Of a stretch of 64,000 nucleotides of DNA, positions 1 through 8,997 are shown in pieces. The notes under the pieces were generated by a model. It saw nothing but the letters and a program-made list of their open reading frames with translations. It searched no databases and had not been told where the DNA came from. The stretch is from the NCBI GenBank assembly GCA_003075315.1, contig QDFQ01000001.1, positions 1,407,998 through 1,471,997 on the forward strand. The letters run 5' to 3'. Source of the stretch: Arthrobacter sp. TPD3018 (lineage in GTDB: Bacteria > Pseudomonadota > Alphaproteobacteria > Sphingomonadales > Sphingomonadaceae). Within the stretch, counting starts at the first letter, position 1; each line of letters starts with the position of its first letter. A program made the position numbers and the translations under genes.

Positions 1-639
1 CGTGTCCCACGGCAACGGCCCATCAGTCAGCGCGAGAACGCCAAGGTCGGCGTCGGACACCGCCGCCACGTCGAGCCCGTCCGGCACCACGGGCTGCCAA
101 TCCCAGGCGAGCGGCGTCATCAGGCGGTCGAGGTCGAGCAGCCCACGCGCCGCAAGCCGCGCGCGGCGCACCTCGTCGTCGGGCCGGCCCATGTCGCCGC
201 TGCGGATACGCACCAGATCGGCGATATCCCAGCGGAGCGGCGTCAGACCCAGCGCATCATATTCGGGCGGGAGCAGCGCAGGGTCTGCCTCCAGTTCTGC
301 AATTCGCGCATTGATTCCATCGACATAGGCGCGCGCGCACGCCACCACATCCGGCGGCAGAGTGTCGAGCTCCGCCGCGACATCGCCGCGGTACAGAAGC
401 AGGCGGGCGGCGTGGTCATAGGGCACGAACCGCGGCCCGAAGCTTTCCGCCAGCCGCCCCAGGTCGCGGCGCAGTTGCAGGTCGATCTGGAACAGTCGAT
501 CGCGCGCGACGACATAGCCCTGGCCGAAATAGGCGTCGGGGATCGAGCCCGCCCGGATATGGGGCACGCCCCATATGTCGTCCGCGATCGTCACCGGACC
601 GTGTGCCGCCGCACCGTTCATTCCGGCGACGCTGGTCAC
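1..639 (-). CDS. Penicillin acylase family protein, N-terminal part (runs off window start)
   Basis: Ntn-hydrolase of the penicillin/cephalosporin/AHL acylase family (cleaves N-acyl amide bonds), inferred from family. About 213 residues are visible. The motif ADDIWGVPHIRA, the segment FGQGYVVARDRLFQID and the stretch INARIAELE align almost word for word with the complete paralogue at 3960-6296. The catalytic Ser at the beta-subunit start lies outside the window. The start is unclear: GTG at 639 follows a GGCGGGG stretch, while ATG at 621 is the first ATG. No full signal peptide is visible, unlike the paralogue. The gene lies 88 bp downstream of the TonB-dependent receptor on the same strand, so the two are probably cotranscribed and the receptor may import this enzyme's substrate or product. 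Family is certain, substrate unknown. Confidence 0.85.
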   Translation of the reverse strand, partial: MTSVAGMNGAAAHGPVTIADDIWGVPHIRAGSIPDAYFGQGYVVARDRLFQIDLQLRRDLGRLAESFGPRFVPYDHAARLLLYRGDVAAELDTLPPDVVACARAYVDGINARIAELEADPALLPPEYDALGLTPLRWDIADLVRIRSGDMGRPDDEVRRARLAARGLLDLDRLMTPLAWDWQPVVPDGLDVAAVSDADLGVLALTDGPLPWDT

Positions 640-727
640 GACCCCGCCGCCGCATCGCCGGGCGGGGCGATGGCGGCGCAGGGCGCCGGGCGGGCTACGC
701 GACGATGGGTCATCGCCGCCGCCCGGC

Positions 728-3685
728 TTAGCGCGTCTGGAAGCGGATGCCGACGCGGAAGGCGCGGCCGAGCAGATCCGAATAGGTGCTGTTCGCCGCC
801 AGCCCGGTTTCAGGCAACAGGATAGGATCGCGATCGAACAGGTTGGTAACGTTGAGAAACAGCTCCGCGCGTCCGCCGCTGTGCGTTTCGATCTTGGTCG
901 TCAGGTTGAGGTCGAAATAGGTGACGCCGGAGATCGAGTTGTTGTCGATCGTCGGGAATTGCGAGACGGTGGCGGCGGGGCGGCCCGTCGGGCAATTGCC
1001 ATCGCAGACGATATACGCATTGCCATAGGTGCCGCTGCTGACACCGCGGGCGGTGCCGGTGACCGAGAAGCTGTCCGTCTCATAGCTGGCGTTGAAGCGA
1101 TAGATCCACTTGGGCGGGCTGATGCCGCTCAGCTGGCCGACGGTGTCGACCGGTATCACGTTCGGCACGCCGCTGTCGGTGATGTTGTGGATGTAGCGCG
1201 TCGCCAAGCCGTGCAGCGTGACGGTGCCCGGCGCGCGCTGGATGATATTGGCGAGCGGCAGGCGATAGCTCGCGTCGAAGTCGATGCCGCGGACCCACTG
1301 GCGGGCGAAGTTGAACGGGCTGGCGCGGAAGAACAGCTCGCGGTCGCCCGTCGGATCGGGTCCGTAGGCGGCGCAGAATTCGGTCCGCCCCTCAAAGCAG
1401 CGGTTGATGATGTCCTGCGCGAAGAACTGGCCGATGGCGTCCTTCAGCTTGATGTCGAACCCGTCGACCGACGCCGAGAAGCCCGGCAGGAACGTCGGCT
1501 GCAATACCACGCCGATCGAGACCGAGTCCGCCTTTTCCGGGCGCAAGTTCGGGTTTCCGGTCGTCGTTTCGCGGAAGGTGACGGTCGTACGCCCCGTCGC
1601 CGGATCGGTCAGCGTGTTGGTGCGCGACGTGCCCGATGCGTACAATTCACTAAGGTTTGGCGCGCGGATGTCGCGCGAGCGGGTGGCGCGGAAGCGGATG
1701 TCGGGGATCGGCTGCCACGTCGCGCCGAGCTTCCACGTCGTCACATAGCCCGACGTCGAATAGTCGGTGCCGCGCACCGCGCCGTTGAACTCGAGGCCGA
1801 GGCCCAGCGGCACGACCGTTTCGAGATAGGCTTCCTTGACGTGATAGCTGCCGAAGGTGGGCAGGAAGTTGCCCACCGACCAGCCGGTCTGGAACTGCGT
1901 CGGCACCGAACCCGATACCGATTCGCGCCGATACTCGCCGCCCACCGCGACGCTGACGTCACCCGCCCAGGTCGCGAACGGCGTCAGCGACAAATTGACG
2001 CCCGCCACCGTCTGCTTGAGCTTTTGGTCGCGATAGGGGTCGCCCAGCACATAGGCGAAGGCGGCCGGGTTGGCGACGCCGATGCCCAGCCGGTTCAGCG
2101 GCACGCAGCCGTTGGTCGGCGCGGTCAGCGACGAGCGGCACACGACGGTGCCCGCCGCCACACCCAGCGCGTTGCCGGCCGGCGCCGCAACCGCATCGGT
2201 GGCATTGGCCATGTTGGCCGTGTTCATGATGTCGCGCAGCTGCTCGTGCGCGTTCGTCTCGCCATATTGGCCGTAGATGTTCCAGAATGCCTTGTGACCG
2301 AAGGCCTGGAACTCACCCTCCGCGCCGATCGCATAGCGCTGCACGTCGCGGCTGCTGTTGTTCTTGCGATAGGGCAGGTCGACCGCGGTGCTGCCGACCG
2401 TCACCGAGGTGACGGCCGCGCGCTCTGCCGCGGTGATGAGGCCCGCCGACACCGCATTGGCGAGGGCGCTCTGCAAATACGGATTGGCCGACGTCAGCGT
2501 GATCGAGGTCGTCGACTGCGGCCCCGCGTTGAACAGCGTCTTCTGCCAATTGTACGAGGCTTCGGCGAAGAGCGTCACGCCGGTGGCGACTTCGTAGCTC
2601 AGCCGCCCGAAGGCGCCGCGGCGATCGTCGTCGGCGTCGAGGCCGATGTTGCGGCCCTGGTCGTTGACCTGCCAGTCGCCGCCCTGCGTCAGCGAGGGCG
2701 CGGTCGCGCCGCCCACCGCGGGGAAGGTGAGCGCGCCATATTGGAACTGGCTCGCCGCCGCGCCCTGGCCGAAATAGATGCCGCGCAGCCGGTTGGCGAC
2801 GCCGCCGCTGGAATTGAGGATGATGCCGCCAGGCGTGGTGTTGGCGACGCCCACCGGCTGGCGGATCAGGAATTGCGCCTGCCCGTTGGTGTTGGTGTAA
2901 TTGGGGTTGGTGATCCGCACGACGCCGCGCGCGTTCCAGTCGCGATCGACGCGGAAGATGCCGTCGCGATGCGCCCATTCGCCGCTGAGCAACAAATGCC
3001 CGCGATCGTCGCTGCCGAAGGCGAGGCCCGCCGCAGCACTGAACGAATAGTTTGCGCCGTCGCCGCGTTCGGTGACGCCGCTATCCGCCTGGATCTTGAT
3101 GCCCTTGTACGTCTTGTCGAGCACGAAGTTGACGACGCCGGCGACCGCGTCGGAACCATAGGCCGCCGACGCACCGCCGGTGACGATTTCGACGCTCTTC
3201 ACCAGCGCCTGTGGAAAGGTGTTGACGTCGACCAGCCCGGTGACGCTCGACCCCACCGTGCGGCGCCCGTCGAGCAGCACTAGCGTGCGGATTTCACCCA
3301 GCCCGCGCAAGTTGAGCGCGTTGATGCCGGCGAGACCGGAGCTGATCGCGAGGCGCGAGTTCGAGGGGCGGGTGGACCCGACCAAGGCGGGCAACTGGTT
3401 GACGAAGTCGGCGATGTTGTTCGTCGGCGACGTGTTGAGGATATCCTCCTGCGTCGCCACGGTCAGCGGCGTCGGCGACTTGAAGCCGTCGCGGACGATG
3501 CGCGTGCCGGTGACCATGATGTCGTCCGGCGCGATGTCGCCTGGGTTGGTCTGCGGTGGGGGTGGGGTGGCGTCGGCAGGCGCCGCCGGCGTCGTCTGCG
3601 CGAAGGCGGGGGCGGCGAGCGCCATCGACAAGGCCGTCAATGCGGTCCCGGTCGCCATCAACCCGCGCCATGATCCGTCCGTCAT
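728..3685 (-). CDS. TonB-dependent outer-membrane receptor
   Basis: Outer-membrane, TonB-energised transporter of about 985 residues. An N-terminal signal peptide ends in APAFAQ and is followed by a Pro/Thr-rich linker. The plug begins around residue 55 (DDIMVTGTRIVRDG) and carries the typical GLGEIRTLVLLDGRR and GGASAAYGSDAVAGVVNF segments. A long beta-barrel ends in an aromatic-rich strand (FRVGIRFQTR). I chose ATG 3685 because AAGGGGG sits seven bases upstream; the longer TTG start at 3691 would overlap that spacing. There is no N-terminal signalling extension, so it is a plain receptor. It lies between two penicillin-acylase paralogues and next to a D-amino-acid operon, which suggests import of N-acylated amino acids or peptides; that substrate is inference. 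Confidence 0.95.
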   Translation of the reverse strand: MTDGSWRGLMATGTALTALSMALAAPAFAQTTPAAPADATPPPPQTNPGDIAPDDIMVTGTRIVRDGFKSPTPLTVATQEDILNTSPTNNIADFVNQLPALVGSTRPSNSRLAISSGLAGINALNLRGLGEIRTLVLLDGRRTVGSSVTGLVDVNTFPQALVKSVEIVTGGASAAYGSDAVAGVVNFVLDKTYKGIKIQADSGVTERGDGANYSFSAAAGLAFGSDDRGHLLLSGEWAHRDGIFRVDRDWNARGVVRITNPNYTNTNGQAQFLIRQPVGVANTTPGGIILNSSGGVANRLRGIYFGQGAAASQFQYGALTFPAVGGATAPSLTQGGDWQVNDQGRNIGLDADDDRRGAFGRLSYEVATGVTLFAEASYNWQKTLFNAGPQSTTSITLTSANPYLQSALANAVSAGLITAAERAAVTSVTVGSTAVDLPYRKNNSSRDVQRYAIGAEGEFQAFGHKAFWNIYGQYGETNAHEQLRDIMNTANMANATDAVAAPAGNALGVAAGTVVCRSSLTAPTNGCVPLNRLGIGVANPAAFAYVLGDPYRDQKLKQTVAGVNLSLTPFATWAGDVSVAVGGEYRRESVSGSVPTQFQTGWSVGNFLPTFGSYHVKEAYLETVVPLGLGLEFNGAVRGTDYSTSGYVTTWKLGATWQPIPDIRFRATRSRDIRAPNLSELYASGTSRTNTLTDPATGRTTVTFRETTTGNPNLRPEKADSVSIGVVLQPTFLPGFSASVDGFDIKLKDAIGQFFAQDIINRCFEGRTEFCAAYGPDPTGDRELFFRASPFNFARQWVRGIDFDASYRLPLANIIQRAPGTVTLHGLATRYIHNITDSGVPNVIPVDTVGQLSGISPPKWIYRFNASYETDSFSVTGTARGVSSGTYGNAYIVCDGNCPTGRPAATVSQFPTIDNNSISGVTYFDLNLTTKIETHSGGRAELFLNVTNLFDRDPILLPETGLAANSTYSDLLGRAFRVGIRFQTR

Positions 3686-3792
3686 CTGCAATCCCCCTTA
3701 TTCACGATCTCTGGAGCGTGATCACCCTGCGGCCGGTCATGGTCTTGTCGCTGATCCGGGCGACAGCGATGGTGCAGGCGGGATGCAACCTA

Positions 3793-3807
3793 GGTCAAGG
3801 GTTGACC
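3793..3807. promoter_or_regulatory. Perfect inverted repeat in divergent promoter (candidate operator)
   Basis: GGTCAA-GGG-TTGACC is a perfect 6-bp inverted repeat with a 3-bp spacer. It lies midway between the receptor start at 3685 and the acylase start at 3960. Each arm read outward is TTGACC, close to a -35 hexamer on either strand. A LysR-type regulator is encoded in the plus-strand operon and is the obvious candidate ligand. Binding is inferred only from position and symmetry. Confidence 0.4.
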
Positions 3808-3959
3808 GACACCGATCGTTGGGTGGGGCATAGCCTGCGATTATGGTGGCATTGCGCGGCCCCGACGCCGGCCTATGCTCCGTCGCGAACCGCCCCGCCG
3901 ACCGTTGCGCCGCCGATCTTGCGCGGCCGTATCGTGGGTCGGCCGGACAAGGGGAAACC

Positions 3960-6296
3960 ATGGTCTCTCGCCGCACTTTCCTGCTCGGCGCCACGGCATT
4001 CGGCGCGCTTGCGCCCTGGCGGGCGGCGGCACGGCGTTTCGCCGCACCCGCCTATGCGACAGTGCCGGGGCTGTCGCAGCCCATCACCATCGTCGATGAC
4101 CTGTGGGGCGTTCCCCATATCCGGGCCGCGACCAAGCCCGATGCCTTTTTCGGGCAAGGCTATGTGGTCGCGCGGGACCGCCTGTTCCAGATCGACTTCG
4201 CGCATCGCCGCGAGATGGGGCAGATGGCCGAGGTGTTCGGCGCGGACTTCGCCGCGCATGACGCGGCGGCGCGGCTGTTCCACTATCGTGGCGATCTCGA
4301 CGCCGAACTGGCCCGCATTCCGCGCGACGTGCTGGATTGCGTGCGCGGCTATATCGCCGGCATCAACGCGCGGATCGCGGAGGTGGAGCGCGACCGGTCG
4401 TTGCTGCCGCTCGAATACCGTATCCTCGGCGTCATGCCGCTGCGCTGGGACGTGCGCGACCTCGTGCTCGCGCGGGGCGGAGGCATCGGCAATGTCGACG
4501 ACGAGATCCGCCGCGCGCAGCTGGCGGCGTTGGGGCTGCTCGATCTCGACGGATTGGCGGCGCCGCTGCGCCCCGCGATCCCGCTTGAGGTGCCGGAGGG
4601 CCTCGACCCCGCCCAGGTCAGCGAGGCCGATCTGGGCGTGCTGCGCCTGGGGCCGTTGCCGTTCGGGCGCGAAACGCACACGCAGGACCCGGACGAGCTG
4701 CTGAACGCCGCCAATGCCGGCTCCAATGCCTGGACGGTCGCGGGCAGCCGGACAGCGACCGGGCGCCCGATTCTGGCGAACGATCCGCACCTCGGCATCG
4801 GCGGGTTCGGGCCGCGCCACGTCGCGCATCTGACCGCACCGGGGCTGGACGTGATCGGCGGCGGCGCGCCGGGGCTTGCGGGCATCATGCAGGGCCACAC
4901 CGACCGCTTCGCCTTCGGCCGCACCAATTTCCACATCGACCAGGAGGACCTGTTCGTCCTGGAGCTCGATCCGGCGGACCCCGAACGCTACCGCCACGAT
5001 GGCGGATGGAAGCGGTTCACGGCGGTCGACGTCGCGATCCCCATCAAGGACGCCGCGCCTCGCCGTGTGCGGTTGCGCTACGCCGTGCAGGGGCCGGTCA
5101 TCGCCCACGATCCGGCCCGGTCGCGGGCCACCGCGCTTGCCTCAGTCGAGATGCAGCCCGGCGGATCGGGCGCGTTCGCCATGGTGGCGATCAACCTCGC
5201 GCACGACTGGGACGGCTTGCGCGATGCGTTCAAGCTGCATCCGTCGCCGACCAATTTCCATTATGCTGACGTCCGCGGCCATCATGGCTGGCAGGCGATC
5301 GGCTTCTGGCCGCAGCGCAAGCGCGGCCATGGCCTGCTGCCGGTGCCAGGCGACGGCCGATACGACTGGACCGGGATGCGCGATTTCCGTGCCTTGCCCG
5401 GCGTCATCGATCCTCCAGCGGGCTGGTTCGCCTCGGCCAATCAGGACAATCTGCCCACCGGCTGGCCCGTAGACCGCAGCCCGGCCTTTTCGTTCCGCAG
5501 CCCCGCGCGCTACGACCGGATCGCCGAGGTGCTGTCGGCTGAAACGCGCCACGGCGTCGCCGACAGTGTCGCGCTTCAACATGACACGCTGTCGCTGCCC
5601 GCCCGGCGGTTCCAGGCGATGCTGCCACGCACGCCATCGGCCGGGGCCGCTGCCGCAGCCGCGATGCTGGCGCGCTGGGACGGCCGGATCGACGGCGCGA
5701 GCGGCGCGGCGGCATTGTACGAGATCGTACTGCGCAACCTGAACGCGAAGATGATCGCCGCATTGGTGCCCGAGCGCGCCCGCAGTCTCATTCCCGCGAT
5801 CGAGCCGCCCGAATTGCTGCGCGTCGCCGCCAACCGGCCCGAAGTGATCGACGCTGCGCTTGCCGACGGCTGGGCACAGGCGATCCCGCTGCTGGGCGGC
5901 GATCCGGCGGCGTGGCGGTGGGATACGCTCCACCGCGTCCGGATCGCGCATCCGCTGGCCCGGATCCCCGCAATTGCCGCTGCCTTTCCGCCGATCGAGG
6001 TCGGCGGGTCCGGTGGTGACGGCTTTACCGTGATGGCGCGCTGGCTGGGCAACGGGCCGGACTGGCGTGTCGGCGGCGGCGCGAGTTACCTTCAAGTGAT
6101 CGATGTCGGCGACTGGGATCGATCGGTCATGCTCAATCTGCCCGGCCAGTCCAACGATCCACGCTCGGTCCATCGCGACGATCAGGCTCGCCCGTGGATC
6201 GCGGGCCGGATGCTGCCCATGCCCTTCAGCCGGGCGGCGGTCGACGCGGTTGCCGCCGCCACCACCCACCTTCGACCCGAAAGGAGCCCTCGATGA
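3960..6296 (+). CDS. Penicillin acylase family amidohydrolase, Tat-exported
   Basis: Ntn hydrolase of 778 residues, expected to be a periplasmic precursor that self-cleaves into alpha and beta subunits and hydrolyses N-acyl amides. The start ATG 3960 has AAGGGGAA just upstream and opens a twin-arginine signal (MVSRRTFLLGATAFG). The alpha part has VDDLWGVPHIRA and YVVARDRLFQID. The beta subunit should begin at Ser255 in AGSNAWTVAG, the conserved nucleophile context, followed by NDPHLG. Length fits the family (about 750-850). It is the first gene of a plus-strand operon, and its stop overlaps the next start in ATGA. With a D-aminoacylase and D-glutamate enzymes downstream, the substrate may be an N-acyl-D-amino acid or peptide rather than a beta-lactam; AHLs are an alternative. 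Confidence 0.92.
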   Translation: MVSRRTFLLGATAFGALAPWRAAARRFAAPAYATVPGLSQPITIVDDLWGVPHIRAATKPDAFFGQGYVVARDRLFQIDFAHRREMGQMAEVFGADFAAHDAAARLFHYRGDLDAELARIPRDVLDCVRGYIAGINARIAEVERDRSLLPLEYRILGVMPLRWDVRDLVLARGGGIGNVDDEIRRAQLAALGLLDLDGLAAPLRPAIPLEVPEGLDPAQVSEADLGVLRLGPLPFGRETHTQDPDELLNAANAGSNAWTVAGSRTATGRPILANDPHLGIGGFGPRHVAHLTAPGLDVIGGGAPGLAGIMQGHTDRFAFGRTNFHIDQEDLFVLELDPADPERYRHDGGWKRFTAVDVAIPIKDAAPRRVRLRYAVQGPVIAHDPARSRATALASVEMQPGGSGAFAMVAINLAHDWDGLRDAFKLHPSPTNFHYADVRGHHGWQAIGFWPQRKRGHGLLPVPGDGRYDWTGMRDFRALPGVIDPPAGWFASANQDNLPTGWPVDRSPAFSFRSPARYDRIAEVLSAETRHGVADSVALQHDTLSLPARRFQAMLPRTPSAGAAAAAAMLARWDGRIDGASGAAALYEIVLRNLNAKMIAALVPERARSLIPAIEPPELLRVAANRPEVIDAALADGWAQAIPLLGGDPAAWRWDTLHRVRIAHPLARIPAIAAAFPPIEVGGSGGDGFTVMARWLGNGPDWRVGGGASYLQVIDVGDWDRSVMLNLPGQSNDPRSVHRDDQARPWIAGRMLPMPFSRAAVDAVAAATTHLRPERSPR

Positions 6297-7879
6297 AGCG
6301 CCTCGCCCTGACCGCTCTCGTCTGGTGCATCGCCACCTCGGCCAGCAACCCGCGCGCCGATGTCGTGATCCGCGGCGGCACGATCTATACGGGGGCGGAG
6401 GCGCCGCCGTTCGTCGGCGATGTCGAGCTGACCGGCGACCGCATCGTCTATGTCGGTCGACCGCGCGGCACCGCCGCGGGCGAGGTGATCGATGCGCGGG
6501 GGATGATCGTCGCGCCGGGCTTGATCGATGCGCACACCCATCCCGACAGCTACATCCGCTCGGCCGATCCCAAGGCACGCCTCAACCTGCCGTGGCTGAC
6601 GCAGGGTGTCTCCACGGTCGTCATCGGCGTCGACGGCTATGGCACGTTCGAGGTCGCCAAGGATGCGCACGCGTTGGAGGCGAGCGGGATCGGCACCAAC
6701 ATCGTACCGTTCGTCGGCTTCGGCGCGATCCGCACGCAGGTGCTGGGGCAGGATGCCCGCGCGCCCAACGCGAGCGAACTCGCGGAGGAACAGCGCCTTG
6801 CCGCCAAGGGGATGTGCGAGGGGGCCTATGGTCTGTCCACCGGCCTGTTCTATCCGCCGCAAAGCTTCGCCAAGACCGACGAGGTGGCGGCCGTCGCCAG
6901 CGAATCGGGAAAGCGCGGCGGGATGTACGACACGCACCAGCGCGACGAATCCAACTATTCGATCGGCTTGCTCGCCTCGACGCGTGAGGCGATCGGGATC
7001 GGGCAGAGCGCCGGCACGCCGGTGCATATCGCGCATCTGAAGGCGCTGGGCGTGCCCGTGCAGGGGCAGGCGCCCGCGCTGATCGCCACGATCGAGGCGG
7101 CACGCCGCGCGGGGCAGGTCGTGACGGCCGACCAATATCCGTGGCTCGCCTCGGGCTCCAGCGTCGATGCCGCGCTGGTGCCGGGCTGGGCAATGGATGG
7201 TGGCTATAAGCGACTGCTCGCGCGCTTCGACGATCCGGCGACGATGGTGCGGCTGAAGTCGGCGATGGCGGACAATCTGCGCCGCCGGGGCGGGGCGGGG
7301 GCGCTGCTGCTCACCGCACAGGGCCAGCCGTGGACCGGCAAGACGCTCGGCGAGATGGCGACGACGTGGCAGCTCTCGCCGATCGACGCGGCGATCCGCA
7401 TCCTTCGTACGCCCAATGCGGCAGGCGACGGCCCGGCGGGGTCCGACGTCGCCAGCTTCAACATGGTCGACCGCGATGTCGACCTGATCATGAAGCAGCC
7501 CTGGGTGGTGACGTCGTCGGACGGATCGGACGGCCACCCGCGCCAATATGCGACCTTCCCCCGGCTGTATCGCACCTATGTCGTCGACCGGAAGGTCATC
7601 ACGCTGCGGCAGTTCATTCGCCGGTCGACCGGCGCGACCGCGGACATGTACCGAATTCCGCAACGCGGGTATCTTCGCCCGGGATATTATGCGGATGTCG
7701 TGGTGCTCGACCCCAAAGGCTATGCGCCCCGCGCCGACTATCTGCATCCTCGCGAAACGAGCGTCGGCGTGGTCGCTTTGTTCGTCAACGGCCGACGTGC
7801 GCTGACCGATGGCACGGCGACCGGCGCCGCTGCCGGACGGGCTCTGCTCCGCCCCCGCCCCGCGCGCTGCAACCAATAG
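6293..7879 (+). CDS. N-acyl-D-amino-acid deacylase (D-aminoacylase family), exported
   Basis: Amidohydrolase-superfamily enzyme of 528 residues that should release a free D-amino acid from its N-acyl derivative. Visible features: hydrophobic N-terminal export segment (about residues 1-18), small beta domain with DVVIRGGTIYTG, metal-site motif DAHTHPD (His81, His83), GAYGLSTGLFYPP typical of D-aminoacylases, DTHQRDE, VHIAHLK, and the late SSDGSDGHPR segment that normally carries the catalytic Asp. ATG 6293 overlaps the acylase stop by four bases and AAGGAG lies upstream, so translational coupling is likely. Which acyl group and which D-amino acid are used cannot be read; the DgcN/DgcA neighbours point to D-glutamate. 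Confidence 0.88.
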   Translation: MKRLALTALVWCIATSASNPRADVVIRGGTIYTGAEAPPFVGDVELTGDRIVYVGRPRGTAAGEVIDARGMIVAPGLIDAHTHPDSYIRSADPKARLNLPWLTQGVSTVVIGVDGYGTFEVAKDAHALEASGIGTNIVPFVGFGAIRTQVLGQDARAPNASELAEEQRLAAKGMCEGAYGLSTGLFYPPQSFAKTDEVAAVASESGKRGGMYDTHQRDESNYSIGLLASTREAIGIGQSAGTPVHIAHLKALGVPVQGQAPALIATIEAARRAGQVVTADQYPWLASGSSVDAALVPGWAMDGGYKRLLARFDDPATMVRLKSAMADNLRRRGGAGALLLTAQGQPWTGKTLGEMATTWQLSPIDAAIRILRTPNAAGDGPAGSDVASFNMVDRDVDLIMKQPWVVTSSDGSDGHPRQYATFPRLYRTYVVDRKVITLRQFIRRSTGATADMYRIPQRGYLRPGYYADVVVLDPKGYAPRADYLHPRETSVGVVALFVNGRRALTDGTATGAAAGRALLRPRPARCNQ

Positions 7880-7950
7880 CCGAACGTTATAGGCAGCCCC
7901 GCGAGCGCGATTGGCAACACAGCCGATCCCCCCTCTATCATGCTGGCATC

Positions 7951-8997
7951 ATGACCATTCCCGCTCCCTATCTGCTCTATCTCGGCCATTCCGATGACGA
8001 GATCGGCCTCAAGACCTCACGCGGTCTCGCCGCCTTTCGCGGGGAGGATTGCGTTGGCGAATGGCGGCACAGCGATTGCCCCTTCACGCTCGGCCTGCCG
8101 CAGATGAATGCGGACACCGCCCGTGCCGCGGGCGCCCGCACGCTGGTGCTGGGGATCGCCAATCCCGGCGGGCGCTTTCCCGGCTGGATGATCGGCGACG
8201 CGCTCGCCGCGATCCGTGCCGGACTGAACGTCGCCTGCGGTCTGCACGAGCGGCTGCGCGACGTGCCGGAACTGGTCGAGGCGGCGAAGGCGGCGGGGGT
8301 CGAATTGTTTGACGTGCGCGATTCGCCCGCGGCCCTTCCCGTCGGCAACGGTCGTCGGCGCGCGGGCAACCGTCTGCTCACCGTGGGCACGGATTGTTCG
8401 GTCGGCAAGATGTATGCGACGCTCGGCCTGCGCGACGCTCTGCGCGCCCGTGGCGTCACCGCCGATTTCCGCGCGACCGGCCAGACCGGCATCCTGATCG
8501 CGGGCGAGGGCGTACCGCTCGACGCCGTGGTCGCCGATTTCATCGCGGGGGCCATCGAGACGCTCGCCCCGGCACGCGAGGACGATGGCTGGGACCTGAT
8601 CGAAGGGCAGGGATCGCTGTTCCACCCGGCCTTCGCCGGCGTCTCGACCGGACTGCTGCACGGCGCGCAACCGGCCGCGCTGGTGCTGTGCCACGATCCG
8701 CTGCGTCCGCATATGCGCGGCCTGCCGCATTGCCCGATGCCGGGCCTTGCCGAATGCCTCGAGGCGAACCTGCGCGTCGCCCGGCTGACCAGCCCGAACG
8801 TGCGCGGCGTCGGCGTGGCGCTCAATACGGCGAAGCTCGACGAACTGACCGCGCGCCGGATGTGCCGCGAGGCCGAGGATGCGCTGGGCCTGCCCTGCAC
8901 CGATCCCTATCGCTTCGGGTCGGAGGCGATCATCGACCTGCTGCTGGAGACATCATGCGCCGCACCCTCACCGTTCGCCATGACCGCTTCCCACTGA
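7951..8997 (+). CDS. dgcN: DUF1611 protein, DgcN-like D-glutamate N-acetyltransferase
   Basis: 348 residues of the DUF1611 family. In the D-glutamate catabolic pathway described in marine bacteria and haloarchaea, DgcN acetylates D-Glu so that DgcA can epimerise it. Visible: an N-terminal domain with LGIANPGGRFP, then a P-loop-like TVGTDCSVGK (Lys153), FRATGQTG, GQGSLFHP, and a C-terminal VALNT segment, all typical of the family. ATG 7951 follows a 71-bp gap with no strong ribosome site. The last 43 bases overlap the start of the epimerase gene, the usual dgcN-dgcA pairing. Function is inferred from family plus this pairing. Confidence 0.85.
   Translation: MTIPAPYLLYLGHSDDEIGLKTSRGLAAFRGEDCVGEWRHSDCPFTLGLPQMNADTARAAGARTLVLGIANPGGRFPGWMIGDALAAIRAGLNVACGLHERLRDVPELVEAAKAAGVELFDVRDSPAALPVGNGRRRAGNRLLTVGTDCSVGKMYATLGLRDALRARGVTADFRATGQTGILIAGEGVPLDAVVADFIAGAIETLAPAREDDGWDLIEGQGSLFHPAFAGVSTGLLHGAQPAALVLCHDPLRPHMRGLPHCPMPGLAECLEANLRVARLTSPNVRGVGVALNTAKLDELTARRMCREAEDALGLPCTDPYRFGSEAIIDLLLETSCAAPSPFAMTASH

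Noticed and set aside
575..3283. 902-codon plus-strand open frame
   Set aside because: It is antisense to the TonB-dependent receptor; Arg/Ala/Asp-rich low-information translation with no family motifs, the usual effect of high GC.
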